This document shows positions 47,146 to 56,169 of a stretch of DNA of 64,000 bases, piece by piece. Each line of letters begins with the position of its first letter. Positions within the stretch are counted from its first letter, which is position 1. This stretch comes from Sphingobium sp. YR768 (GTDB lineage Bacteria; Pseudomonadota; Alphaproteobacteria; Sphingomonadales; Sphingomonadaceae). The stretch is from positions 1 through 64,000 of the forward strand of contig NZ_FOGE01000011.1 of assembly GCF_900111125.1 (NCBI RefSeq), given 5' to 3'. Under the pieces are notes generated by a model. The model saw nothing but the letters and a program-made list of their open reading frames with translations. It was not told the DNA's origin and made no database searches. Made by a program: the position numbers and the translations under genes.

Positions 47146-48062
47146 AGCGCCTGATCCTTCCCCTGCTGCTGGCCAGCGGCACCGTCTCTGCGCAGGCGCA
47201 GACCATGGACCACAGCCAGATGGACCATGGCGGGCATCAGATGCCGTCAGCACAGGATGAGGCGGCGCAAGATCAGCCGACGAATGCCCATGCTGGCCAT
47301 GGATCGCCGGCAACCGAGGCGATATCGCAGGGCGTAGCGCCGCCCGTTCCCGCCGATCATGCGGCGGATTCTCTTTATGATCCGGCTGTCATGGCGCGCG
47401 CCCGCGCTGCGATGGTCAGGGAAAGCGGCGGCATGACCTTTTCCCAACTCATGATCGATCGTCTGGAATATCGCGCGCAAAAGGGCGGTGAAGGCTATCA
47501 TTGGGAAGGCGAGGGTTGGATCGGCGGCGATATCCATCGTCTGGCCATCAAGTCCGAAGGGGAGGGCGATGTCGGTGGCCGCCTTGAAAGCGCCGAAGTT
47601 CAGGCGCTCTACAGCCGGGCCATCGACCCGTGGTGGAATATCGTCGCCGGGGTTCGCCAGGATTTCCGTCCGCAGCCCCAGCGCAGCTACGCGACCATCG
47701 GCATCGAAGGCCTCGCGCCTTACTGGTTCGAGGTGGAGGCGCAGGCTTTCCTGTCCGACAAGGGCGACGCCCATCTGCGGCTGGAGGGCAGCTATGATCA
47801 GCGTTTGACCCAGCGTCTGATCCTGCAACCGGCGGTGGAAGTGAATATCGCCGCGCAGGATGTCTCCGACATCGGGATCGGCAGTGGCCTCTCCAATACC
47901 GAAATAGGCCTGCGTCTGCGCTACGAATTCGCGCGCGAATTCGCCCCCTATGTCGGCATCAATTGGGAACGCAGCTTCGGCGATACGGCCCGTTATGCGC
48001 GGGCGGCAGGGGACAGGGCATCCGTCGCCAATCTGGTCATGGGCATTCGCTTCTGGTTCTGA
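47142..48062 (+). CDS. copB: Outer-membrane copper resistance protein CopB
   Basis: A 306-residue outer-membrane protein with a signal peptide and a His/Met-rich N-terminal segment (MDHSQMDHGGHQM, then HAGHG). A beta-barrel of about 200 residues follows, beginning SQLMIDRLEYRAQKGGEGYHWEGEGWIGG and ending VMGIRFWF with a terminal aromatic. It follows copA with an ATGA overlap, the standard copAB pair, and probably sequesters or exports copper at the outer membrane. Confidence 0.93.
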   Translation: MKRLILPLLLASGTVSAQAQTMDHSQMDHGGHQMPSAQDEAAQDQPTNAHAGHGSPATEAISQGVAPPVPADHAADSLYDPAVMARARAAMVRESGGMTFSQLMIDRLEYRAQKGGEGYHWEGEGWIGGDIHRLAIKSEGEGDVGGRLESAEVQALYSRAIDPWWNIVAGVRQDFRPQPQRSYATIGIEGLAPYWFEVEAQAFLSDKGDAHLRLEGSYDQRLTQRLILQPAVEVNIAAQDVSDIGIGSGLSNTEIGLRLRYEFAREFAPYVGINWERSFGDTARYARAAGDRASVANLVMGIRFWF

Positions 48063-48265
48063 TCATTATGGCCGGGCGAAACATTTCTTTCCGGCATCGA
48101 CGCTACGGCATGGCAAACACGCAGGCCGCCCGCTGCCAATCTGCCTGATTTCTACCGTTCAGGCGCTAGGAGACGGGCGGGAAGATCATTATGCACCTTG
48201 CAACCGCCGGGGATTCGCGTCCCTGACCGGCGCATAAGAATAATGGTAAAGGAGCCTGATATTCC

Positions 48266-49207
48266 ATGACCCTGCTGGATCGTTTCAAAGATCGGCTTGC
48301 GCTTCCTGCCATCGCATCCCCGATGTTCATCATTTCGCAGCCCGATCTGGTGATGGCGCAATGCCGGGCTGGCGTGATCGGCGCCTTTCCTTCGCTCAAC
48401 GCCCGCCCATCGGGGGTGTTCGAACAATGGCTGCAACGGCTGACGACGGAATTGACGGACCGAGATGCCCCGTTTGCCGTCAACCTGATCGTTCACAGAT
48501 CCAACCCCCGGTTGCAGGAAGATCTGGAGCTGTGCTGCAAATATCGCGTGCCGATCATCATCACATCGCTTGGCGCCCAGGCGGAAGTCAATGCGGCGAT
48601 CCACAGCTATGGCGGCATCGTCCTGCATGATGTGATCAACGACAGATTCGCCAGGAAAGCGGTGGAAAAGGGCGCGGACGGGCTGATTGCCGTTGCGGCC
48701 GGCGCAGGCGGTCATGCCGGCACCTTGTCACCCTTTGCTCTGGTGCAGGAAATTCGTAGCTGGTTCGATGGTCCGCTGGCTCTGTCCGGATCGATCGCCA
48801 ATGGCGCAGCGATCCTGTCGGCGCAGGCGATGGGCGCCGATCTGGCCTATATCGGGTCGGCCTTCATCGCGACGCAGGAAGCCAATGCCGATCCGGCCTA
48901 TAAGCAGATGCTAGTCGACAGCAGCGCCAGCGACATCGTCTATTCGAACCTGTTTACCGGCGTGCACGGCAATTATCTGCGTGGATCGATCGTCCGTGCG
49001 GGGCTGGACCCCGACAATCTCGCTTCGTCCGATCCATCGAAGATGGATTTCGCCAGCATGACCGACAGCAAGAAGGCTTGGCGCGACATATGGGGATGCG
49101 GGCAGGGGATCGGCGCAGTGGACGCCATCGTCCCGGCGGCGGACCTGATCGCTCGGCTGAAGCGCGAATATCAGACGGCGCGCGAACGGATTTGCGCCTT
49201 GCCCTGA
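48266..49207 (+). CDS. Nitronate monooxygenase-like FMN protein
   Basis: A 313-residue TIM-barrel flavoprotein of the NMO/2-nitropropane dioxygenase family. The N-terminus MTLLDRFKDRLALPAIASPMF, the VNLIVHRSN strand, GADGLIAVAAGAGGHAG FMN-phosphate loop and LSGSIANGAAILSAQAMGADLAYIGSAF block are typical. The AGGHAG His is the conserved catalytic one. Function could be nitroalkane detoxification or an enoyl-reductase-like reaction. It has its own AAAGGAG site and a 203-base leader in which nothing else is recognised, so it is probably unrelated to the copper genes. Confidence 0.85.
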   Translation: MTLLDRFKDRLALPAIASPMFIISQPDLVMAQCRAGVIGAFPSLNARPSGVFEQWLQRLTTELTDRDAPFAVNLIVHRSNPRLQEDLELCCKYRVPIIITSLGAQAEVNAAIHSYGGIVLHDVINDRFARKAVEKGADGLIAVAAGAGGHAGTLSPFALVQEIRSWFDGPLALSGSIANGAAILSAQAMGADLAYIGSAFIATQEANADPAYKQMLVDSSASDIVYSNLFTGVHGNYLRGSIVRAGLDPDNLASSDPSKMDFASMTDSKKAWRDIWGCGQGIGAVDAIVPAADLIARLKREYQTARERICALP

Positions 49208-49215
49208 ACAAGGAA

Positions 49216-49243
49216 ACCCCCGCCGGGGTGAACCGGCGGGGGT
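49216..49243. terminator. Bidirectional terminator hairpin
   Basis: Perfect 11-bp stem ACCCCCGCCGG / CCGGCGGGGGT with loop GGTGAA between the convergent nitronate monooxygenase-like and TonB receptor genes. The minus side is followed by TTCCTTGTTC. Confidence 0.75.
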
Positions 49244-49268
49244 GCTGCGACGTGTCCAGGCGTCGTAG

Positions 49269-51569
49269 TCAGTAATCGAAGCCGAGCGTCACGCCATAGG
49301 TGCGCGGGGCGCCGGCATAGCCATTGTCACCGCTGTTGGTGGCGCTGATCTGGCTGCGATAGAAGGCGTCGGTCAGGTTCTTGCCCCACAGGCGAACATA
49401 GAATTTGTCGCCCGGTTCCTTCCACGTCACCGACGCGTCGACCGTATTGTAACTGGGCTGCTTCACCCGCTCGTCGGCGGTCGCGACGAAGCCGTCATTA
49501 TAATAATAATTGCCCGCCAGGGTGAAGGTGCCGGCGCTGGTCGGAATGTCCAGGCTGCCGCCCAGGCTGACGGTGAACTCGGGCGTATTTTGCAGCCGGT
49601 TGCCCGAAGCGTCGCCCCGCAGCAGGCAATTGCCGCCAAGCTGCGCCGACGGCGCGCCGAATGTGCCGAGGCAACTTGTATTGGCGAGGGTCGCGCCCGT
49701 CTTGCTGTCGACATAGGTGTAGGAGGAGGGGCTGAAGCCCGCCGCGACCGGATAGGGGATGGAGATGATCGCGTCGGTAAAGGACTTGTACCGCGCGTCG
49801 GTCCAGTTGAAACCGCCGAACAGGCGCAGATTGTCGCTCACCTGCCATGTCAGGTCGGCATCGATGCCATAGATGCGGGCGCCCTTGCGCGCATTATAGA
49901 CATTGTTGACGCCAGCGATGACCTGGATCACCTGCACCGCCGACTGGTCATAATAATAGCCGGCGACGTTCAGCCGAACCTTGCGGTCGAACAGATCGGT
50001 CTTCAGGCCCACTTCATAGGCATCGACGACTTCGGGCTCCAGCACGTTGAAGGGCGTCGCAATCTGCGGAACGAAGGTGCCGCTGCGGAAGCCGCGATTG
50101 TAACTGGCATAGGCCATGACTTCGGGCGAGAAACGATGGTCGACCGATAGGCGCCAGGTCAGCTTCTTGAACGTCCGTTCCGCCTGATCATAGTCGGTCG
50201 TCGTCGTCACACCGGTCGCGCCATTATAGGCGACGCGCTGGGCATCGATATCCCGCTGATCGTAGGTATAGCGCAGGCCCGCCGTGATCTTGGTATTTTC
50301 GCCCAGCTTGTAGGTGCCGTCGGCGAAACCGGCGATCGATTCCAGCTCGATATCGGTGAAATCGTCGGAATAGCCATTGTCGCCAAAGGTGGTGAGGCCT
50401 GTGGTGCGGCCGGGATATTGGCCCGCGCTGCTCTTCATATAGAATCCGCCGACGACCCAGTTGAACGGTCCGTCATTGTCGGAAATCAGGTCGATTTCCT
50501 GCGTGAACTGCTTGTCGCGATTATTATTGTCGATCCGCAGGCGCGGCTGCACCGTGCCGTCGGGATCGAAATAGGTCCGCAGATGCGTCTTGCGATAGGC
50601 GGTGATGCTGCGCAGGTTCACGCTGCCCAGTTCCTGATCGATGGTCAGGCTGACACCCTTCTGGCTGCCGCGCAGCGTAGGGTCGAAATCGGAGTAAATG
50701 TCGCGCTGCGGATCGCCGCCCAGCGATTTGATGACGGCAGGCACATCTTGCCCCGCGCCGTTGCGGCTGAAGGTGACGAAGGCCGGATCAGCCGCCCGCC
50801 GCCCAAAATAATCGCCCGACAGGACGATCGATGTCGTATCGCCCGGCTCCCAGAGCAATTTTCCGCGCAGCGAGTAGGTGCGGTCGGTCTGGATATCATT
50901 GCCGGTATAGACATTCTTGCCATAGCCGTCGTCGCGATTTTCATATTGTCCGGCCAGACTGAAGGCGAGGCTGGGGGCAAGGCCCCCGGACACGAATGCG
51001 GCCGCGCTGACGGTGTCATAATTGCCATAACCGAAACGGGCCGACGCGGTATAGTCGTAGCTGGGCTTGCGCGTGGTGATCTGGATCAAACCGCCCGTCG
51101 CGTTGCGACCGAATAATGTGCCCTGCGGCCCCTTCAGCACTGCGACCTGCTGCACGTCGAACAGGGACTGGAGCGCACCGATGGCGGAGCCATAATAGAC
51201 ACCATCGACATAGACCGCGACGGGATTTTCGATGCCCGCGCCCTGGCCGGTGGCGCCGACGCCGCGGATGCGCGGCAGGCCGAAACCGCCCGCCGCCGTG
51301 GTGACGTTGAGCGAGGGGACCGCTGCACGCAGATCCTCCGTGCTGGTGACGCCGGAAGCGGCAATGTCTGCCGTGCTCAGCGCCGTGATCGCGACCGCCA
51401 CATTCTGCGCATTTTCGGCGCGCTTCTGGGCGGTGACGATGATTTCGGAGACACCGTCCGTGGCCGCGGGCGGTTCAGTGGTCTGGGCCAGGGCGGGCAG
51501 GGTCAGGGCAACGGCCATGACAGATAGCCCGCCCCGTAAGGCGGTTATTGGAAAGTTGCAGCGGCGCAT
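49269..51569 (-). CDS. TonB-dependent receptor of the second aromatic cluster
   Basis: A 766-residue receptor with signal peptide MRRCNFPITALRGGLSVMAVALTLPALAQ. The TonB box/plug runs from about 40 (EIIVTAQKRAENAQNVAVAI; LPRIRGVGATGQG; VYVDGVYYG; VLKGPQGTLFGRNATGGLI) and the barrel ends GVTLGFDY. The plug is of the common sphingomonad class (IPR012910/IPR000531-like by eye). GGGAGGACAC precedes the ATG. It is the last gene of the minus-strand catabolic run, 141 bases after a dihydroxyphthalate-decarboxylase-like gene, and may import that pathway's substrate. Confidence 0.9.
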   Translation of the reverse strand: MRRCNFPITALRGGLSVMAVALTLPALAQTTEPPAATDGVSEIIVTAQKRAENAQNVAVAITALSTADIAASGVTSTEDLRAAVPSLNVTTAAGGFGLPRIRGVGATGQGAGIENPVAVYVDGVYYGSAIGALQSLFDVQQVAVLKGPQGTLFGRNATGGLIQITTRKPSYDYTASARFGYGNYDTVSAAAFVSGGLAPSLAFSLAGQYENRDDGYGKNVYTGNDIQTDRTYSLRGKLLWEPGDTTSIVLSGDYFGRRAADPAFVTFSRNGAGQDVPAVIKSLGGDPQRDIYSDFDPTLRGSQKGVSLTIDQELGSVNLRSITAYRKTHLRTYFDPDGTVQPRLRIDNNNRDKQFTQEIDLISDNDGPFNWVVGGFYMKSSAGQYPGRTTGLTTFGDNGYSDDFTDIELESIAGFADGTYKLGENTKITAGLRYTYDQRDIDAQRVAYNGATGVTTTTDYDQAERTFKKLTWRLSVDHRFSPEVMAYASYNRGFRSGTFVPQIATPFNVLEPEVVDAYEVGLKTDLFDRKVRLNVAGYYYDQSAVQVIQVIAGVNNVYNARKGARIYGIDADLTWQVSDNLRLFGGFNWTDARYKSFTDAIISIPYPVAAGFSPSSYTYVDSKTGATLANTSCLGTFGAPSAQLGGNCLLRGDASGNRLQNTPEFTVSLGGSLDIPTSAGTFTLAGNYYYNDGFVATADERVKQPSYNTVDASVTWKEPGDKFYVRLWGKNLTDAFYRSQISATNSGDNGYAGAPRTYGVTLGFDY

Positions 51570-51710
51570 GATGTGTCCTCCCCATGGTGCGCTGTTATGT
51601 TCAATCCCTTTTTCCGGAATTGCTTATCTTTGTTATAATGGAAGCGGTTTTCTGACTTATAAGAAAGGCGGCGGAAGCCTATCGATTTCCGCCGTCTTGT
51701 TTCGGCTTTG

Positions 51711-52607
51711 TTATCCGAGCGCCCCAGTGGTTTCGTCGAACAGTTCGTCGACGGAAAGTTTGCGCGGAATGATCTTCTGCTCGAAGGCCCATTCGATCGC
51801 GAGTTGCAGACCCTTGCGATTGGCCTCGACGCCCATCGGCGGGAAGGGATCGGGCAGGCCACCTTCGGTCAGGTTGCGGCTTTCCTCGACCATGCGATAG
51901 ATTTCGCGCACCACGTCCGGCCGGTTCTTCGAGATATCCTGATGGACGACGAAGATATGGTTGATCGGGACGACGCCTTCGCGCGCGAACCAGTCCTTGG
52001 CGGCGTTGAAGGGATTGGGCACCAGTCGTTCGACGCGCGGATCTTTGGGCAGGTCGACGCCCTGAAGCGTGGCGGCGAGTTCGCCGTCCAGCATCATCTG
52101 GCCGATATTCGATCCCCTGGGCAGCCGGAGGCAATTGTCGGGGTCGCTATATTCCTCCAGATGTCCTTCGCCCACGGTCATCCATGAGACCTTGTTCAGA
52201 TCGACGCCATATTCATGTTGCAGGATGCCGCGTATCCACAGCCCCGTGGTCTGGGCATAGGTGCGTACGCCGACCTGCTTGCCCTCGATATCCTTGGGGT
52301 CGATATGGCCCAGGTCGCGGTTGAAGCCGGCGCAATGATGCTGGAACCGGCCGGAAACGGGCGCGGGCAGCAGCACATAGGGCTTGTCATAGCATTTCGC
52401 CTGCAAATAGGTGACGATCGCCAGTTCGCCAGCGTCATACATATTGCGGCGGATCATGTCCTTGAACCCGTTCTGCGCCGGGTCCGGCCCGCAACAGTCG
52501 AGCTTCACGATGTCGGACGTTACCCGACCGTCATGAATGGCCCTGGTCATCGGCGACAAGGCCAGGTTGGTACGCAGAGTCAGCACGTCATCGGCGGTGG
52601 TCGCCAT
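51711..52607 (-). CDS. 4,5-dihydroxyphthalate decarboxylase-like protein (paralogue 1)
   Basis: A 298-residue protein without signal peptide and with a periplasmic-binding-protein-like fold. It resembles Pht5-type 4,5-dihydroxyphthalate decarboxylases, which yield protocatechuate. Typical stretches are MTRAIHDGRV, IEGKQVGVRTYAQTTGLWIRGILQHEYGVDL and the closing helix NRKGLQLAIEWAFEQKIIPRKLSVDELFD. The middle is clearly paralogous to the protein at 59.5 kb. Because this fold also includes solute binders, decarboxylase activity is an inference; the missing export signal favours an enzyme. It is translated 31 bases after the ThDP enzyme. Confidence 0.7.
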   Translation of the reverse strand: MATTADDVLTLRTNLALSPMTRAIHDGRVTSDIVKLDCCGPDPAQNGFKDMIRRNMYDAGELAIVTYLQAKCYDKPYVLLPAPVSGRFQHHCAGFNRDLGHIDPKDIEGKQVGVRTYAQTTGLWIRGILQHEYGVDLNKVSWMTVGEGHLEEYSDPDNCLRLPRGSNIGQMMLDGELAATLQGVDLPKDPRVERLVPNPFNAAKDWFAREGVVPINHIFVVHQDISKNRPDVVREIYRMVEESRNLTEGGLPDPFPPMGVEANRKGLQLAIEWAFEQKIIPRKLSVDELFDETTGALG

Positions 52608-52638
52608 ATCCTCTACCCCTTGTGCAAATTGATTGTAG

Positions 52639-54183
52639 TTACAGTCTGACTTCGATCAGCGACGGCCCCGACTCACGTGCGGAATTCTGCATCGCTCTGG
52701 TGAAGTCCTCGGCCGTTTCCACGGCCAGCGCCGGCACGCCCATACTCTTGGCCATGGCGACCCAGTCGATGGTCGGACGGTCGATGTCGATCATTGCCAT
52801 CGCTTGGGCGCCCGGCGTGCCTGCGCCCATATTGGCATATTCTGCCTTCAGGATGGCGTAGGTGCGATTGGCGAAGATGACGGTGGTGATGTTCAGCCCC
52901 TCGCGGGCCTGGGTCCACAGCGACTGGATCGTGTACATGGCGCTGCCATCGCCCACCATGCAGAAGACCCGCCGATCGGGACAGGCCAGCGCCGCGCCGG
53001 TGGCAACAGGTGTGCCATAGCCGATCGATCCACCCATATTGTTGATCAGGTCATGGGGCACCGCGCCCATGGTGTGGCCCATGGATTCCCGGCCGGTGGT
53101 CAGCGATTCATCGACCAGGATGCAGTTTTCCGGCAACGCCACCGCCAGAGCATGGGCGATGCTGAGCGGGTTGAGCGCGCCGCTCGGGGCAGGCGTTTCG
53201 ATCCGTTGCTGCACGATCGGCGCGACCTGAGCGGCGCCCAGCGCGTCGAGCAGCATCTCGAAGGCCGCTTCGCTATCCTCATGCTCCTCGACCAGCGGTT
53301 GGACGATCGTGCCTTCGCGCTTCATCAGGCTGGGCTTGTCGGGATAGGCGAAGAAGGCGACAGGCTCGCGCGTTTCGACCGTGATGATATGGTTGAAGCC
53401 GGCAAGGAAGGCCATCGCCTGCGGCACGGCATAGGGGATGCGCTCGATCGGGGTACGACCCGCGCCACGCTCTATCCGGGCGGTGAAGAATTGCGAGCCG
53501 AGGCGAGCGCCAGTGGCAGCAGCCACCTTGCCCGCCAGCTCCAGCGCCTTCCCGCGCGTCGCCTTGTTACCCAGAATGATCAGCGTGGGTTCGCCAGACT
53601 TGAGGACCTGCGCGATATGGTCGATCCGGGCGGCGGCAGGCGCCGGGCGCGTATTCACGATCCGGGGCAGCGTTACAGCGCCCTGCGCCTGCTGCCAGCT
53701 CGTATCGCCCGGCAGGATCAGGGTCGCGATCTTGCCGGGATGTTCGGACGCTGTTGCCACGGCCTGCGCCGCGTCCCAGGCGATGGTCGATGCACTGTCG
53801 GCCCGGCGCACCCAATGGCTGAGCGGCCGCGCGAGTCCCTCGATGTCCGACTGGAGCGGCGGGTCGTAGCGCAGGTGCGACACCGAATGCTCGCCGATGA
53901 TGTTGACCATGCCGGACGAGGCGCGCTTGGCATTGTGGATATTGGCAAGCCCGTTCGCCAGCCCCGGCCCCAGATGGAGCAGGGTGGAGGCGGGGCTATC
54001 CTTCATTCGATACCATCCGTCGGCCGCGCCGGTGGCGATGCCTTCGAACAGGCACAGCACGCTCTTCATCCGGGGATTTTCCAGCGCCGCCAGAAAATGC
54101 ATTTCCGACGTGCCGGGATTGGCGAAGCAAATGTCGACGCCCTGATCGACCAGCGTGTTGACGAGGCTTTCGGCGCCATTCAT
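52639..54183 (-). CDS. ThDP-dependent enzyme (acetolactate synthase/benzoylformate decarboxylase-like)
   Basis: A 514-residue thiamine-diphosphate enzyme. It has N-terminal Pyr domain PGTSEMHFLAALE with catalytic Glu47 (CLFEGIATGAADG), a central domain, and C-terminal PP domain with the Mg/ThDP motif VGDGSAMYTIQSLWTQ...FANR. It has no FAD-binding hallmark I can name, and its size fits 2-oxo acid decarboxylases as well as acetohydroxyacid-synthase-like proteins. In this operon it could decarboxylate a 2-oxo acid released by the neighbouring aldolase. It starts one base after the aldolase stop; the longer frame is the aldolase region. Confidence 0.8.
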   Translation of the reverse strand: MNGAESLVNTLVDQGVDICFANPGTSEMHFLAALENPRMKSVLCLFEGIATGAADGWYRMKDSPASTLLHLGPGLANGLANIHNAKRASSGMVNIIGEHSVSHLRYDPPLQSDIEGLARPLSHWVRRADSASTIAWDAAQAVATASEHPGKIATLILPGDTSWQQAQGAVTLPRIVNTRPAPAAARIDHIAQVLKSGEPTLIILGNKATRGKALELAGKVAAATGARLGSQFFTARIERGAGRTPIERIPYAVPQAMAFLAGFNHIITVETREPVAFFAYPDKPSLMKREGTIVQPLVEEHEDSEAAFEMLLDALGAAQVAPIVQQRIETPAPSGALNPLSIAHALAVALPENCILVDESLTTGRESMGHTMGAVPHDLINNMGGSIGYGTPVATGAALACPDRRVFCMVGDGSAMYTIQSLWTQAREGLNITTVIFANRTYAILKAEYANMGAGTPGAQAMAMIDIDRPTIDWVAMAKSMGVPALAVETAEDFTRAMQNSARESGPSLIEVRL

Positions 54184-54184
54184 G

Positions 54185-55042
54185 TCAGTAGCCAGCCAGT
54201 TCGCGGCCCTGACCGACCACGCCATAGCTGCGCGATGGGGCGGACATCAGGAAACGATAGCCTTCGCTGATCAGGCGCTCGACATTTTTGGCGTTGGTGT
54301 GCGGATTGCCGACGACGACATCATGCTTCTTGCAGACCTCGACGATCCGGTTCATCGCGCTGACGACCTCGGGATGTTCATATTGGCGCGGATAACCCAG
54401 CGCCTGACTGAGATCGCCCTCGCCAATCAGCACCAGCCCGATACCCGGCACATTGGACAGGATATCGTCCAGATTTTCGATCGCCTCGGGGCTTTCGCAC
54501 ATCATGCCGACCAGGATTTCGCCATGCGGCACCAGCGGCCAGACGTCCGCCTTGGCATAATAGTCCGGCTGGCTCAGGCCCCAATAACGCGCGGCGGTGG
54601 CCGGACCATCGCCGCGAATGCCCTTGGGCTCATAATAGGCTGCGCCGGTCGGCTTGGCATAGCGGCAGGAAGCCACCGCGTTCCACGCATGTTCGACCGT
54701 CGAGACATGGGGCGTGATGACGCCATAGACGCCGCGATCCAGAACCTGCTTGGCCTGAAACTGGTTCATCTCACCGCCATTGGCCGGGATGCGGGCCAGC
54801 GGCGTCACCGACGGGGCGACAGAACCCGTTTCGGCAATCTTCTTGCGGTTGAGCATATATTGCAGCGCGTCGCCCAGCGCCGAAACATCATAGGGATTAT
54901 GCTCCATTTCGAAGACCACGCCGTCATAGGGGGCGTCGGTCATTTCCTGCGCGGTGAGCTTGTCCACCTTGGCAAAGCAGGTGAAGGCGGGCTTTCCGGC
55001 TTCGAAAGCGCGGATGACGCCGTTGAGGCGCATGTCGGTCAT
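54185..55042 (-). CDS. HpcH/HpaI-family aldolase
   Basis: A 285-residue class II pyruvate-type aldolase (citrate lyase beta-like TIM barrel). Recognisable are VVFEMEHNPYD (metal-adjacent Glu-His), PLARIPAN with the substrate Arg, MMCESPEAIENLDDIL with the metal Glu, and IGEGDLSQALGYP with the metal Asp. It would cleave a 4-hydroxy-2-oxo acid to pyruvate or oxaloacetate plus an aldehyde or keto acid. In the second cluster it takes the place that LigK, an unrelated fold, has in the first. Tight spacing to the ThDP gene downstream. Confidence 0.85.
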   Translation of the reverse strand: MTDMRLNGVIRAFEAGKPAFTCFAKVDKLTAQEMTDAPYDGVVFEMEHNPYDVSALGDALQYMLNRKKIAETGSVAPSVTPLARIPANGGEMNQFQAKQVLDRGVYGVITPHVSTVEHAWNAVASCRYAKPTGAAYYEPKGIRGDGPATAARYWGLSQPDYYAKADVWPLVPHGEILVGMMCESPEAIENLDDILSNVPGIGLVLIGEGDLSQALGYPRQYEHPEVVSAMNRIVEVCKKHDVVVGNPHTNAKNVERLISEGYRFLMSAPSRSYGVVGQGRELAGY

Positions 55043-55090
55043 GAGGATCGTCCGTTCTTGTCTGAATAGGGAAAGAAGGAAGCGTGCCGC

Positions 55091-56089
55091 TTATTCGGGC
55101 GCGTTCCAGTACATGAAGCCCATGCCCTCGCCGGTGCCGGCGGCCGTGCGCCAGCAGGGCACATAGTCGACCAGAGTCATCTCCGCGCCAGTATGCTGGA
55201 GCGCCATCATGACGATCGAGTAGATCTTCACTTCCGATGTGCCGGACTGATAATAGCCGTCCGGGATCGCGGCGAGGCCCTCATAATCATAGGCGGCCAG
55301 CTTCCCCATGACGTCGCGGTCGAATGCCTCGTCATTGACGAAATGCGACAGGCCGCCACTCGCGATCACCGCGACACGGACATCTTCCGGCCATGCCTCG
55401 ATCGCGTCGCGCAGCACGCGACCGAACTCGATGCAGCGGGCCATGGACGGCTGGGTCGGCGGGTAGAAGAGGTTGAACAGCACCGGCACATGGGGTGGCA
55501 CGTCATCGCCCATGATCTGGTGATAGACGAAGCTATAGGCGTGCGGCACGACCGGATAGTCGGCCTTGCGCCCCTGATTCTTCTCCATCCAGACATTTTC
55601 GGGCCAGGCCTGAAGGTCGTTGAGGTCGAAGCCTTCCTTCTGGAAGGTCTTGATGAGATAGGTGGCAAGGTCGGGATAGGCCTGATGCACGACATGATGG
55701 TCGGGGGCATAGACCGCACGCTGGGGCGGGCCGTTATGCACGTCCTGCCCGGTATAGATGGTGATGGACGGCGACTGGTCGGGCCAGATTTCCTTCTGGT
55801 CCTTGCCCAGGATGATGGCGACATCGACATTCGCCGCCTTGTACGCCTGCGCCATCTCATCCAGCGCCGCGCGGCATTTGGTGGCGCGCTCGGTACGTTC
55901 TTCGATGGTCAGATAGGGCTCGAACGCCGCGCCGCGATGGGCCTCCAGTTCCGGATAGGTCCAGGTGCGGTTCTGGAACCAGAGTTCCGGATTCTTCCGA
56001 TCCCGGTCGCCGTTATTGAGCCAGTCCTCCGGCTTCTGCCCCAGCATCCCGCTGTGCGGCACCGCCATCCCAAATATGATCTTTGCCAT
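55091..56089 (-). CDS. Atypical LigB-superfamily (class III) dioxygenase
   Basis: A 332-residue class III extradiol dioxygenase-like protein with no LigA partner. By alignment with LigB: iron ligand His12 (VPHSGM), base His249 (ASGGLSHF) and ligand Glu286 (GTSEVKIY) are kept. The second ligand, His59 of LigB (NDH), aligns with Gln98 (GKDQKEIW). The enzyme might therefore use an altered metal site, or another His nearby (His131, His132 or His135). The start at 56089 (MAKIIFGMAVPHSG) puts His12 correctly. Substrate probably a (poly)hydroxybenzoate or methylgallate-type compound. Between aldolase and MFS genes. Confidence 0.8.
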   Translation of the reverse strand: MAKIIFGMAVPHSGMLGQKPEDWLNNGDRDRKNPELWFQNRTWTYPELEAHRGAAFEPYLTIEERTERATKCRAALDEMAQAYKAANVDVAIILGKDQKEIWPDQSPSITIYTGQDVHNGPPQRAVYAPDHHVVHQAYPDLATYLIKTFQKEGFDLNDLQAWPENVWMEKNQGRKADYPVVPHAYSFVYHQIMGDDVPPHVPVLFNLFYPPTQPSMARCIEFGRVLRDAIEAWPEDVRVAVIASGGLSHFVNDEAFDRDVMGKLAAYDYEGLAAIPDGYYQSGTSEVKIYSIVMMALQHTGAEMTLVDYVPCWRTAAGTGEGMGFMYWNAPE

Positions 56090-56169
56090 AAAAATCCTCT
56101 GTCTATGGGCGCGCAGACTATGTGCTGCGCGGAAGCCGGACCAATCCAAAGCAGGTCCGGCGCGATAGC

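Noticed and set aside
52804-54270. 488-residue frame antisense to the ThDP enzyme
   Set aside because: Shadow composition and no family signature; the opposite strand has Glu47 and the GDG...N motif of ThDP enzymes.
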